From an uncultured Peptostreptococcaceae bacterium (GTDB lineage Bacteria > Bacillota > Clostridia > Tissierellales > Peptoniphilaceae): DNA of 7,979 nucleotides. Within the stretch, counting starts at the first letter, position 1, and every line of letters starts with the position of its first letter. Below are positions 1-6,326 of the stretch, one piece after another. The stretch spans positions 1 to 7,979 of the forward strand of contig CAMDZK010000044.1 of assembly GCA_945910665.1 (NCBI GenBank). The letters run 5' to 3'. Both the position numbers and the translations under genes were made by a program. Under the pieces are notes generated by a model. It saw nothing but the letters and a program-made list of their open reading frames with translations. It made no database searches and had not been told where the DNA came from.

Positions 1-882
1 AAGGTTAAAACCTGGCCCAATGTACCAGGCATCTATCAATTTCTTTCAAAAGGGCGTATCGTTTATATTGGGAAGAGCAAACACTTGAAAAATCGAGCTC
101 TCTCTTATTTTCGCGGTAAGCACGAACGGCAAAAGCTCTTTGTGATGATGGAATTTATTGACGATGTGAAATACATACCAACAGACACCCATCTCGAAGC
201 CTGCCTATTGGAACTCACACGCATTCGTCAACTTCAGCCCATATATAATGCCCAGTATAAAAGAGAAAAACAAGCCCTCTATTTGACCGATCATCCAACG
301 AAGCTTCTTACCATGAGCCCCTCAGGCACTTGGGGTCCTTTTTTTAGTCGACGAACATTAGAAAATACGATCGGAGCACTCCAGTCCATCGTACCGATAC
401 GGTACAACGGATCTTTTGAATGGGAAATCTCTCCCATCCGTAGACGCTTACAAAGAGAAGAACAAGAAGAAACGCACAAAGCCATCCGGAGCGTTTTCGA
501 GGACCCGGAAATGATGGAGCAGTTTATTCAAAGCATTGAAGCGAAAATGCTGGAAGCTGCTTCACAACTAATTTTTGAGCGAGCCCAGTGGTATAAACGA
601 TTGATTCAAAACTTAAGAAGTATTGGTGCAGTGCTCACGGATAAAAAGAAATTTATGGAACACAGTTGGGTGTTCGAGCAAGACGGATACCTCCTTTATG
701 TTGCACAGGGAGAAATCCTTTGTAAATCAAAAAAGGATGAAGCAGAAGCCTTTTATCAAAGAATTGAGAATATGAACATTTCACTGCCTCCTCCCAATTA
801 CGAACGGGCCGCGATCGTGTATCAAGAAGTGCGAAAGAATCAAGGAAAATTACAGAGGAAAGTGAGGAATTTTGATGAATGA
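1..882 (+). CDS. UvrC-like GIY-YIG nuclease, 5' end outside window (partial)
   Basis: The reading frame is open from base 1, so the gene starts upstream; a TTG at 85 is an internal Leu codon, not the start. Of 293 visible residues, 1-80 form a GIY-YIG nuclease domain: PGIY at 9-12, VYIGKS at 22-27, the catalytic-type Arg32 in LKNR, and the Glu-bearing LEACLLE at 65-71, followed by QPIYN. This order matches the UvrC N-terminus. Downstream, residues about 175-210 ([15 protein letters not shown]...IFERA) resemble the UVR helix by which UvrC contacts UvrB. The protein stops without the RNase H-like second nuclease or the helix-hairpin-helix domains of full UvrC, and the Cys-rich linker of UvrC lacks its cysteines. 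It is probably a Cho-like or stand-alone UvrC paralogue in DNA repair. An N-terminal exonuclease domain, known in some relatives, could lie outside the window. It overlaps the next gene by 8 bases, suggesting co-translation. Confidence 0.85.
   Translation, partial: KVKTWPNVPGIYQFLSKGRIVYIGKSKHLKNRALSYFRGKHERQKLFVMMEFIDDVKYIPTDTHLEACLLELTRIRQLQPIYNAQYKREKQALYLTDHPTKLLTMSPSGTWGPFFSRRTLENTIGALQSIVPIRYNGSFEWEISPIRRRLQREEQEETHKAIRSVFEDPEMMEQFIQSIEAKMLEAASQLIFERAQWYKRLIQNLRSIGAVLTDKKKFMEHSWVFEQDGYLLYVAQGEILCKSKKDEAEAFYQRIENMNISLPPPNYERAAIVYQEVRKNQGKLQRKVRNFDE
864..874 (+). promoter_or_regulatory. Ribosome binding site setting the start of the YeiH-type gene
   Basis: GAGG at 864-867 lies 7 bases before the ATG at 875. 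This favours that ATG over the TTG at 872, which would sit only 4 bases away. The site lies inside the end of the upstream nuclease gene, so translation of the two is probably coupled. Confidence 0.7.
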
Positions 883-1891
883 GAAATTAAAGGGAATTGG
901 ATTATCGCTAGCCATTGCAATTCCCAGCTGGTTTTTAGGGAAACAGTTCCCCATTATTGGAGGACCAGTGTTTGCGATTCTTTTAGGGATGGCTATCACT
1001 TTACTGATTAAAAACAAAGCGCCATTTCAAGCGGGAATTACGTATACATCAAAGAAAATACTCCAGTATGCGGTCATTTTACTCGGGTTTGGACTCAATC
1101 TTTCTGTCATTTTACAAACGGGGAAACAGTCGCTTCCCATTATCATCACGACCATCGCTGCTGCTCTTATCACCGCTTATTTTCTGTCCAAAGCACTTAA
1201 AATTCCGTCTAAAATCGCGACGTTGGTTGGCGTTGGCTCTTCGATTTGCGGAGGTTCTGCTATTGCAGCGACAGCACCTGTCATCGACGCGGAAGATGAA
1301 GAAGTAGCCCAAGCCATTTCTGTTATATTCTTTTTTAATGTCTTAGCCGCCATTTTATTCCCCACACTGGGTGGTATTTTAGGCTTTTCCACTGCGGATG
1401 GCACGGCCTTCGGCATTTTCGCGGGAACAGCAATCAACGACACCTCCTCAGTGACTGCAGCAGCATCTACATGGGATGTGCTCTACGGTCTAGGTAGCCA
1501 TACGTTAGACACAGCGGTGACAGTGAAGTTGACAAGAACACTAGCCATCATTCCTATTACATTGGCCTTGGTCTTTTACAAAGCCAAGCAAAACCAAGGA
1601 GAATCATCAGTAAAATTAAGTAAAATCTTCCCCTTCTTTATCTTGTACTTTTTATTGGCATCCGTCATTACAACCATTGCCGTATCCATGGGAGTATCCA
1701 ATACGATTTTTGATCCACTGAAAACTCTCAGCAAATTCTTCATCGTCCTCGCCATGGCTGCGATAGGACTCAATACAAATATCGTGAAACTCGTAAAAAC
1801 GGGAGGCAAACCACTCCTTTTAGGCTCTGTCTGTTGGATTGTAATTACTGCAAGCAGTTTGCTCATGCAGTCTGTAATGGGTTTATGGTAG
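875..1891 (+). CDS. YeiH family putative sulfate exporter (UPF0324), membrane protein
   Basis: A 338-residue, strongly hydrophobic protein with about nine to eleven membrane helices, full length for the YeiH/UPF0324 family. The family signature is clear: [14 protein letters not shown] at 119-132, then [17 protein letters not shown] at about 134-150, and [13 protein letters not shown] at about 184-196. The C-terminal [11 protein letters not shown] (about 293-303) is also typical. Members are annotated as putative sulfate exporters by analogy with proteins linked to sulfonate degradation, but transport has rarely been shown, so the substrate is uncertain. The ATG at 875 is chosen because a GAGG site lies 7 bases upstream. 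It overlaps the UvrC-like gene by 8 bases and probably shares its transcript. The gene ends in three consecutive in-frame stops (TAG TGA TAA) followed by a hairpin terminator. Confidence 0.88.
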   Translation: MNEKLKGIGLSLAIAIPSWFLGKQFPIIGGPVFAILLGMAITLLIKNKAPFQAGITYTSKKILQYAVILLGFGLNLSVILQTGKQSLPIIITTIAAALITAYFLSKALKIPSKIATLVGVGSSICGGSAIAATAPVIDAEDEEVAQAISVIFFFNVLAAILFPTLGGILGFSTADGTAFGIFAGTAINDTSSVTAAASTWDVLYGLGSHTLDTAVTVKLTRTLAIIPITLALVFYKAKQNQGESSVKLSKIFPFFILYFLLASVITTIAVSMGVSNTIFDPLKTLSKFFIVLAMAAIGLNTNIVKLVKTGGKPLLLGSVCWIVITASSLLMQSVMGLW

Positions 1892-1900
1892 TGATAAACG

Positions 1901-1933
1901 AAAAGAGCGAAGCGTGATGCCTCGCTCATTTTG
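1901..1933. terminator. Bidirectional rho-independent terminator between convergent genes
   Basis: A 9-base stem (GAGCGAAGC at 1905-1913 with GCCTCGCTC at 1919-1927, one A/C mismatch) closes a 5-base GTGAT loop. It is followed by ATTTT on the + strand. On the - strand the preceding AAAA reads as TTTT after the stem. It lies 13 bases after the YeiH-type stop codon and 13 bases beyond the DUF4418 stop on the other strand, so it fits both convergent operons. The U-tracts are short, so termination may be moderate, and the stem is better on the - strand reading, where the mismatch can become a G-U-type pair. Confidence 0.75.
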
Positions 1934-1940
1934 ATTTCAA

Positions 1941-2357
1941 TTATGATGGAATTTGTCCATCTCTTCCTGAAAAGATTCCAATAAGACTTGCCATCATGAT
2001 GATGACCGACGTAACATACGCCCAGATTTTAGTCGTATTACAAGACATTTCTGGATTCATGCACACACCAATAATGCTCGTGAAACTCAAAAAGATAAAT
2101 GCCCCTAATGCAAGGTTGATCACATAAAAGGCTTTATGAGGACTTTTCGAGAGAATCATGATAATGGCTACAAGAATGACCAACGCCGCCAAAATCATGC
2201 CTACACGGTCTGTGTAGAAGCACTTCATATGTACTTCTCTCCCATTTTCTAGCGTTAGCATCTTCTGGCATACAGGGGCCCAAAACCGCATGGCTCCCAT
2301 GAGTACGAGTGCAGCAAGAGCTTGGATTGCCGCTAGCATTTTCGTTTTCTTTTCCAT
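1941..2357 (-). CDS. DUF4418 family small membrane protein
   Basis: A 138-residue protein with four predicted helices (about 7-27, 52-69, 76-97, 111-129). Similarity in layout and in the conserved cysteine-bearing segments (MKCFY near 44-48; IIGVCMNPEMSC at 95-106) suggests the DUF4418 family, whose function is unknown. With a cytoplasmic N-terminus, all four cysteines (C30, C46, C99, C106) fall in the two loops on the outer face, which could hold disulfides or a metal. It is the last gene of a three-gene operon: AGGAGG overlaps the stop codon of the ATPase gene upstream and sits 4 bases before this ATG. It may be an accessory subunit of that FtsX-type ABC complex; this is inference from linkage. 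A bidirectional terminator follows. Confidence 0.75.
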   Translation of the reverse strand: MEKKTKMLAAIQALAALVLMGAMRFWAPVCQKMLTLENGREVHMKCFYTDRVGMILAALVILVAIIMILSKSPHKAFYVINLALGAFIFLSFTSIIGVCMNPEMSCNTTKIWAYVTSVIIMMASLIGIFSGRDGQIPS

Positions 2358-2365
2358 TGTTCCTC

Positions 2366-3019
2366 CTAATTTTGTTCTATTAATTTTCCATCTTGCAGTA
2401 CAAATCGCCTTTTTGCATGCATGGCCAGTTCCTTATTATGCGTTACCATCACAACGGCAGTGCCTTTTTGTGTTTGTTCTTTGAATGCTTCGATCATTAC
2501 TTGCGCCCAATGTTCATCCAAATCGTTTGTTGGTTCATCCGCTAACAAGAGTTTCGGCCCGTGAATCATGCTCCGCACCGCACCAGCACGTCTCCTCTGT
2601 CCGCCGGATAACTGATGAGGCAAGAACTCTTTTCTGTCATCAAGCCCAAAATGCTTCAGTAAATTTTCCAGAAGCTCTTCATTTTTATGATCGAGTACAA
2701 ATTCGATATTTTGTTTTAACGTCAGGGCTTGAATGAGGTTTGTGTCTTGAAATAAGAAGCCAATATGCTTTGCTCGCAGGTCAGATTTTTGTTGGTCATT
2801 TAATGTTGAAACGTCCACGTCATCAAAATAGTACTTTCCTTCTGTTGGCTGCAACAAGGTGCCTAATACATAAAGTAATGTACTTTTACCAACACCCGAT
2901 GGACCTTCAATCACGATAAAATCACCTTCATGTATGCTTAGATTCACATCATCCACAGGAGTAATTGTCTCTCCCATTTGAAAGTTTTTCTTTATATTTT
3001 CTAAACGACAGATTTCCAT
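2366..3019 (-). CDS. ABC transporter ATP-binding protein, MacB/LolD type
   Basis: A 217-residue ABC ATPase, the usual length for LolD/MacB/FtsE-type subunits, acting on the cytoplasmic face to drive the partner permease. All motifs are intact: Walker A GPSGVGKST at 39-47, Q-loop Gln91, signature LSGGQ at 137-141, Walker B LLLADE at 157-162 followed by PTNDLD, and the switch His194 in VTH. The ADEPTNDLD wording and LSGGQRRRAGAVRSM segment are typical of FtsX-permease partners. The ATG directly abuts the TAA of the permease gene, with its AAGGAG site inside the end of that gene, so the two are translationally coupled. The DUF4418 gene follows after 8 bases. Such systems work as mechanotransmitters or exporters rather than importers; the substrate is not evident. 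Confidence 0.93.
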   Translation of the reverse strand: MEICRLENIKKNFQMGETITPVDDVNLSIHEGDFIVIEGPSGVGKSTLLYVLGTLLQPTEGKYYFDDVDVSTLNDQQKSDLRAKHIGFLFQDTNLIQALTLKQNIEFVLDHKNEELLENLLKHFGLDDRKEFLPHQLSGGQRRRAGAVRSMIHGPKLLLADEPTNDLDEHWAQVMIEAFKEQTQKGTAVVMVTHNKELAMHAKRRFVLQDGKLIEQN

Positions 3020-4222
3020 TTACTTTTCTCCTTGTGTAATGGCTTCTTGCGGGTCCATAGCAGCACTTTTTAATGCTGGATAGATGGATGAAATAAATCC
3101 AATCAATAATGCGAGAATGATTCCTGCTATACCGCATAAAATGGCGTATCCCCATGACCATACGGAGGGAGACAATCGAAATGCATCTTTTAATGCTCCA
3201 AGGACTGGTCCCATGCTAAGAACGGCGATGATGCTTCCGATGATTCCGCCGATGAGTGCTAGCGTACAACATTCAAGCAAAATGAGAGAAAATGTTTGGG
3301 GACTTGTCACACCGAGAGCGCGCAGGAGTCCAATCTCTTTCTTTCGATCGCGTGCGAGACTATCAAAACGACCAAATAACGAAAGAATGGTGATGATGAG
3401 AGAAGCAATCCATAAGACCAGCATCACTTTCATAATCACAGCGAATTGATTTTGCATCGAAGCGATTGTATCTCCTGTAAAAATCGTATCAACATCAAGC
3501 CCTGCAGCTTTCACATTTTCTTCAAATTGTTCTCTATCATACCCTTCTTCTAATTGGACCATAATGACAGAAATAGAGTCAAAGGGATCAGATTCTGTCC
3601 AATCTTGTTTTAATACGTCCGATTCTAAGCATAGCTTCCGAACCGTATCCATTTCCATGAAAATTGTATTATCCATTCCAGTTCCAGTCGGCACGAGTTG
3701 TCCTTTGGCAAAAAATTTGTGCCCCAAGACGAGATAGTTTTCTCCGACAATATCCGAAAAGAAATTACTACCAAGAACCAAATCTTCTTCAGAAGAAGGA
3801 GTAACTTCTTCTTCTAAGTGAGGCAATACGACGAAATCAGTTTTTGAATCATAACCGATAATGCGTATTTCTTCCCCTGGTGAACAGCAGTCCAATGCAA
3901 GTGTTTGGGCGAAAAATTGAGGGGAAATGGTAGAGATTCCCTCTAGCTGTTTCGCTTCTTCTAAAATATCCGCGGACATGTATGTATTTTCCGGATTCGC
4001 TGTAAAGAGCAGTTCTTCTGATTGGATTCCTGAAAAACGAGGAACGAGAACCGCATCGGCTCCAAGACGACTTTTTGATAATTCCAATCCCTGATTCATA
4101 ATCAAAATCGTACCTAGCACCAGCGTAAAAATAAAAATAGTGACCGCCGTAATGATGACCGTCAAAAGCGACTGACCACGTCTTCGCCGTAAATTGTTCA
4201 TTGCAAGGGAAAAAATACGCAT
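3020..4222 (-). CDS. FtsX/MacB-type ABC transporter permease
   Basis: A 400-residue permease with the MacB/FtsX topology: one helix near 17-42, a large outer domain of about 220 residues (43-262), then three helices near 262-284, 311-338 and 356-385. The cytoplasmic loop RDRKKEIGLLRALGVT (291-306) and the C-terminal YPALKSAAMDPQEAI (381-395) are family hallmarks. The outer domain includes SRLGADAVLVP (51-61), SPQFFAQTLALDCC (100-113) and IRIIGYDSKTDF (119-130). This resembles the permeases found with FTR1/P19-type iron uptake loci, as I recall the family; no such iron genes are in the window. Adjacent cysteines 112-113 lie outside the membrane. The ATG at 4222 has AAAGGAG 5 bases upstream and a good promoter just before it. 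It is the first gene of a three-gene operon with the ATPase and the DUF4418 protein. Confidence 0.9.
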   Translation of the reverse strand: MRIFSLAMNNLRRRRGQSLLTVIITAVTIFIFTLVLGTILIMNQGLELSKSRLGADAVLVPRFSGIQSEELLFTANPENTYMSADILEEAKQLEGISTISPQFFAQTLALDCCSPGEEIRIIGYDSKTDFVVLPHLEEEVTPSSEEDLVLGSNFFSDIVGENYLVLGHKFFAKGQLVPTGTGMDNTIFMEMDTVRKLCLESDVLKQDWTESDPFDSISVIMVQLEEGYDREQFEENVKAAGLDVDTIFTGDTIASMQNQFAVIMKVMLVLWIASLIITILSLFGRFDSLARDRKKEIGLLRALGVTSPQTFSLILLECCTLALIGGIIGSIIAVLSMGPVLGALKDAFRLSPSVWSWGYAILCGIAGIILALLIGFISSIYPALKSAAMDPQEAITQGEK

Positions 4223-4251
4223 AATAACTCCTTTATATTCTAATCACCGCC

Positions 4252-4280
4252 ATTATTACACCCAAATGAATATTTGTCAA
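4252..4280 (-). promoter_or_regulatory. Sigma-A-type promoter for the FtsX-type ABC operon
   Basis: Read on the - strand, a perfect TTGACA -35 (bases 4280-4275) is followed after 17 bases by AATAAT (4257-4252), a 5 of 6 match to TATAAT. Transcription would begin near 4245, giving a leader of about 20 bases before the permease ATG at 4222. No leader structure is possible in so short a stretch, so control, if any, is probably by a protein acting at the promoter. Confidence 0.7.
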
Positions 4281-4366
4281 TAAACAGTAAAAATAGAATG
4301 TCTAGATTTATAAGTATTCTTTATATAACTATAAGCTTTATTTATTTATATATCTTTACTTAACGT

Positions 4367-4395
4367 TTGACAATTTAAGTCTAGTATTATATGCT
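4367..4395 (+). promoter_or_regulatory. Sigma-A-type promoter for the NitT/TauT-type importer operon
   Basis: A perfect TTGACA (4367-4372) is followed after 17 bases by TATGCT (4390-4395), a 4 of 6 match to TATAAT that keeps the key first TA and last T. The tract upstream (about 4306-4360) is very AT-rich and could act as an UP element. Transcription would start near 4402, leaving a leader of about 32 bases, too short for a typical riboswitch. It points away from the promoter at 4252-4280. Confidence 0.6.
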
Positions 4396-4419
4396 TGTTA
4401 TTGCAAAAAACAATACATA

Positions 4420-4433
4420 AGAGGAGAATTTTT
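4420..4433 (+). promoter_or_regulatory. Ribosome binding site fixing the importer permease start
   Basis: AGAGGAG at 4420-4426 lies 7 bases before the ATG at 4434. The frame also opens at a TTG at 4395, but that has no Shine-Dalgarno sequence and would overlap the likely -10 element. Confidence 0.8.
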
Positions 4434-5504
4434 ATGGCCCAAGACGTTAAGAACGACTATATGGAACCTGAAATTTCTACTCCTGAAGCATTAACACGCA
4501 ACCGATTACGAGAACTTGAGCAACGCAAAAGAACACCTGCTCAAAAAGTTCTCGATATTATTTTCATTCTTTTGCCTTTTGTATGCGGAGGAGTAGCCAT
4601 TGCAGAATATTTGCTCGTTCCTAATAATAGTACTAACCCCCACCCAGAACGATATTTCTATGTACTTATCGCGGCAATTATTGCTTATGCAATGTACTTA
4701 ATGATCGGTCTGATGAAAAGATCTCGTGGCGATGTCCTAGCCCTCACAAAAGTACGCTACTATGCACCGCTTATTTCGGGAATCTTTATTTTTCTTACTA
4801 TCTATGATTACCTCACCTTAAAAACAGGGATTTTAACGCAACCGTTTATTCCATGTATGAACTACATAATTAATGCGGCAATTGCAGACCGTGCACTTCT
4901 ATTGGAATGTACGATTCACACTTTACGACTTTTATTCCTCGGGTATTTTCTCGGCGTAATTACAGGTCTTATTACGGGGATTGCCTGTGGATATTCTGCC
5001 AAAGTTCGCTATTGGATCAATCCAATTATCAACTTCCTAGGCCCAATTCCTACCGTTACGTGGATTCCAATTATGATGGTCGTTGCATCTTCTCTATTTA
5101 TGGGAGCTGTGTTTATCATTGCCTTAGGTGCTTGGTTTGCCGTTACCGTCGCCACAATGACAGGAATTTCAAATGTGAACAAAGACTATTTTGAAGCAGC
5201 TAGAACTCTTGGCGCTTCTAAACAACAGCTTGTACGAAATATCGCCATACCAGGGGCGGTTCCATCTATATTACAAGGATGTGTTCAAGCGATGAGTTCT
5301 GCCTGTGTAGCAATTATGATTGCAGAAATGCTGGGTGTAGAATCTGGACTTGGTTGGTACATGAACTGGCAAAAATCATGGGCAAGTTACGATAAAATGT
5401 TTGCTGCTCTATTTGTCATCTGTATTGTATTTATTATCGTAACCAAAAGCTTACAAAGAATTAAAAAGCATTTATTACGTTGGGAGATAGGAGATGAACA
5501 ATAA
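4434..5504 (+). CDS. NitT/TauT-type ABC importer permease with extended N-terminus
   Basis: A 356-residue inner-membrane subunit of a binding-protein-dependent importer. The BPD transport domain is in the C-terminal two thirds: helices near 161-186, 203-247 (two), 279-300 and 323-338, with the EAA loop FEAARTLGASKQQLVRNIAIP at about 253-273, through which the ATPase couples. The PIPTVTWIP segment at 204-212 is characteristic of the SsuC/TauC/NrtB group. The family is usually about 250-270 residues; here roughly 100 extra residues add a charged tail (1-38) and two additional helices (about 39-61 and 73-94). The ATG at 4434 is chosen for its AGAGGAG site. Its TAA overlaps the ATPase ATG by one base. 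The ligand cannot be deduced; relatives carry sulfonates, nitrate, aromatic acids or thiamine precursors. Confidence 0.9.
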   Translation: MAQDVKNDYMEPEISTPEALTRNRLRELEQRKRTPAQKVLDIIFILLPFVCGGVAIAEYLLVPNNSTNPHPERYFYVLIAAIIAYAMYLMIGLMKRSRGDVLALTKVRYYAPLISGIFIFLTIYDYLTLKTGILTQPFIPCMNYIINAAIADRALLLECTIHTLRLLFLGYFLGVITGLITGIACGYSAKVRYWINPIINFLGPIPTVTWIPIMMVVASSLFMGAVFIIALGAWFAVTVATMTGISNVNKDYFEAARTLGASKQQLVRNIAIPGAVPSILQGCVQAMSSACVAIMIAEMLGVESGLGWYMNWQKSWASYDKMFAALFVICIVFIIVTKSLQRIKKHLLRWEIGDEQ

Positions 5505-6280
5505 TGCCAGATAAACAAGTAACTCTACTCCTTGATGATGTCAGTAAAAGTTTTGCAAAAGTTGAAAACGATACAGTAACCCATGCCCTTCATCGCGTTT
5601 CCGCCGAAATGCATAACGGAGAATTTGTGAGCATTGTCGGTCCTTCCGGATGCGGAAAATCTACCATTCTCAATTTAGTCGCAGGGCTAATCCTCCCCAC
5701 TACGGGGAAAGTTCTCGTAAACGACAAAGAGATTGAAAGTCCTGCTCCAGACCGCGGACTTGTCTTTCAAAACCCAACACTTTTTCCATGGCTCACAGTC
5801 CGTGATAATATCGCCTTTAGTTTAGATATGCAAAGAAAAAGAAAAGGTCATGAAGACAAGGTGGATCGCATGCTTGAAATTATTGGACTTGCCGGATTCG
5901 CAGATGACTACCCAGGTCAACTTTCTGGTGGGATGGCCCAACGGGTGGCCCTTGTGCGAACACTCATCAATGAACCGAGCATTTTACTCTTGGATGAACC
6001 ATTAGGCGCATTAGATGCCTTCACTCGAATGAACATGCAAGATGAAATCTTGAAAATGTGGCGAGAGCAGCGTCAGCTCGCGTTAATGGTTACACACGAT
6101 GTTGATGAAGCCATATACATGAGCACGCGAATTCTCGTGATGAATGCAAACCCTGGACGAATTACCCATGATCTTGCGATTGACCTTCCCTACCCAAGGG
6201 ATCGGTCTTCTGACGAGTTCGTCGAATTTAGAAAAGACATTTTAAACAAACTCCACTTTGGTGGAAATCACGATTTATAG
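5504..6280 (+). CDS. NitT/TauT-type ABC importer ATP-binding protein
   Basis: A 258-residue ATPase of the SsuB/TauB/NrtD group that powers the importer from the cytoplasm. Walker A is GPSGCGKST (46-54), the Q-loop is Gln89 in VFQNPTLFPWLTV, the signature is LSGGM (140-144), Walker B is ILLLDEP (160-166) with a D-loop GALD (168-171), and the switch is His198 in VTHDVDEA. Everything needed for ATP hydrolysis is intact. The variant LSGGM in place of LSGGQ is common in this group. The FQ..TLFPWL stretch is typical of NitT/TauT ATPases. It overlaps the permease stop by one base (TAATG) with AGGAG 10 bases upstream, so the two are translationally coupled. It is followed after 46 bases by the binding protein gene. 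Confidence 0.95.
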   Translation: MPDKQVTLLLDDVSKSFAKVENDTVTHALHRVSAEMHNGEFVSIVGPSGCGKSTILNLVAGLILPTTGKVLVNDKEIESPAPDRGLVFQNPTLFPWLTVRDNIAFSLDMQRKRKGHEDKVDRMLEIIGLAGFADDYPGQLSGGMAQRVALVRTLINEPSILLLDEPLGALDAFTRMNMQDEILKMWREQRQLALMVTHDVDEAIYMSTRILVMNANPGRITHDLAIDLPYPRDRSSDEFVEFRKDILNKLHFGGNHDL

Positions 6281-6299
6281 TCGACCGCGTCGATTTATA
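6271..6299 (+). repeat. Direct repeat CGATTTATA and small hairpin between ATPase and binding protein genes
   Basis: CGATTTATA occurs at 6271-6279 and again at 6291-6299, exactly 20 bases apart, spanning the end of the ATPase gene. Between and overlapping them is a short hairpin TCGAC-CGC-GTCGA (6281-6293). There is no U-tract, so it is not a terminator. It may be an mRNA-stability or processing element that raises binding-protein yield, or a chance small duplication. Confidence 0.4.
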
Positions 6300-6312
6300 A
6301 ATAAATACATAC

Positions 6313-6326
6313 AAAGGAGACTTGTA
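6313..6326 (+). promoter_or_regulatory. Ribosome binding site fixing the binding-protein start
   Basis: AAAGGAGA at 6313-6320 lies 6 bases before the ATG at 6327. A longer frame opens at a TTG at 6258, but it would overlap the ATPase gene, has no such site, and would bury the signal peptide. Confidence 0.85.

Noticed and set aside
2290..2736. Two open frames on the + strand opposite the ATPase and DUF4418 genes
   Set aside because: They are antisense shadows of well-supported genes, without ribosome binding sites or recognisable protein character.
4306..4360. Possible palindromic operator in the AT-rich tract
   Set aside because: Apparent symmetry (CTTTATA...TATAAG) breaks after three base pairs and is expected by chance in such AT-rich sequence.
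4385..4390. TATTAT as the -10 element of the importer promoter
   Set aside because: It is only 12 bases after the TTGACA; TATGCT at 4390 gives the proper 17-base spacing.
4223..4433. Riboswitch or small RNA in the intergenic region
   Set aside because: Both predicted leaders are about 20-32 bases, too short, and no stable stem with a U-tract was seen.
6258..6326. TTG start extending the receptor by 23 residues
   Set aside because: The extension lacks a ribosome binding site, overlaps the ATPase gene and would precede the lipoprotein signal peptide, which should be at the N-terminus.
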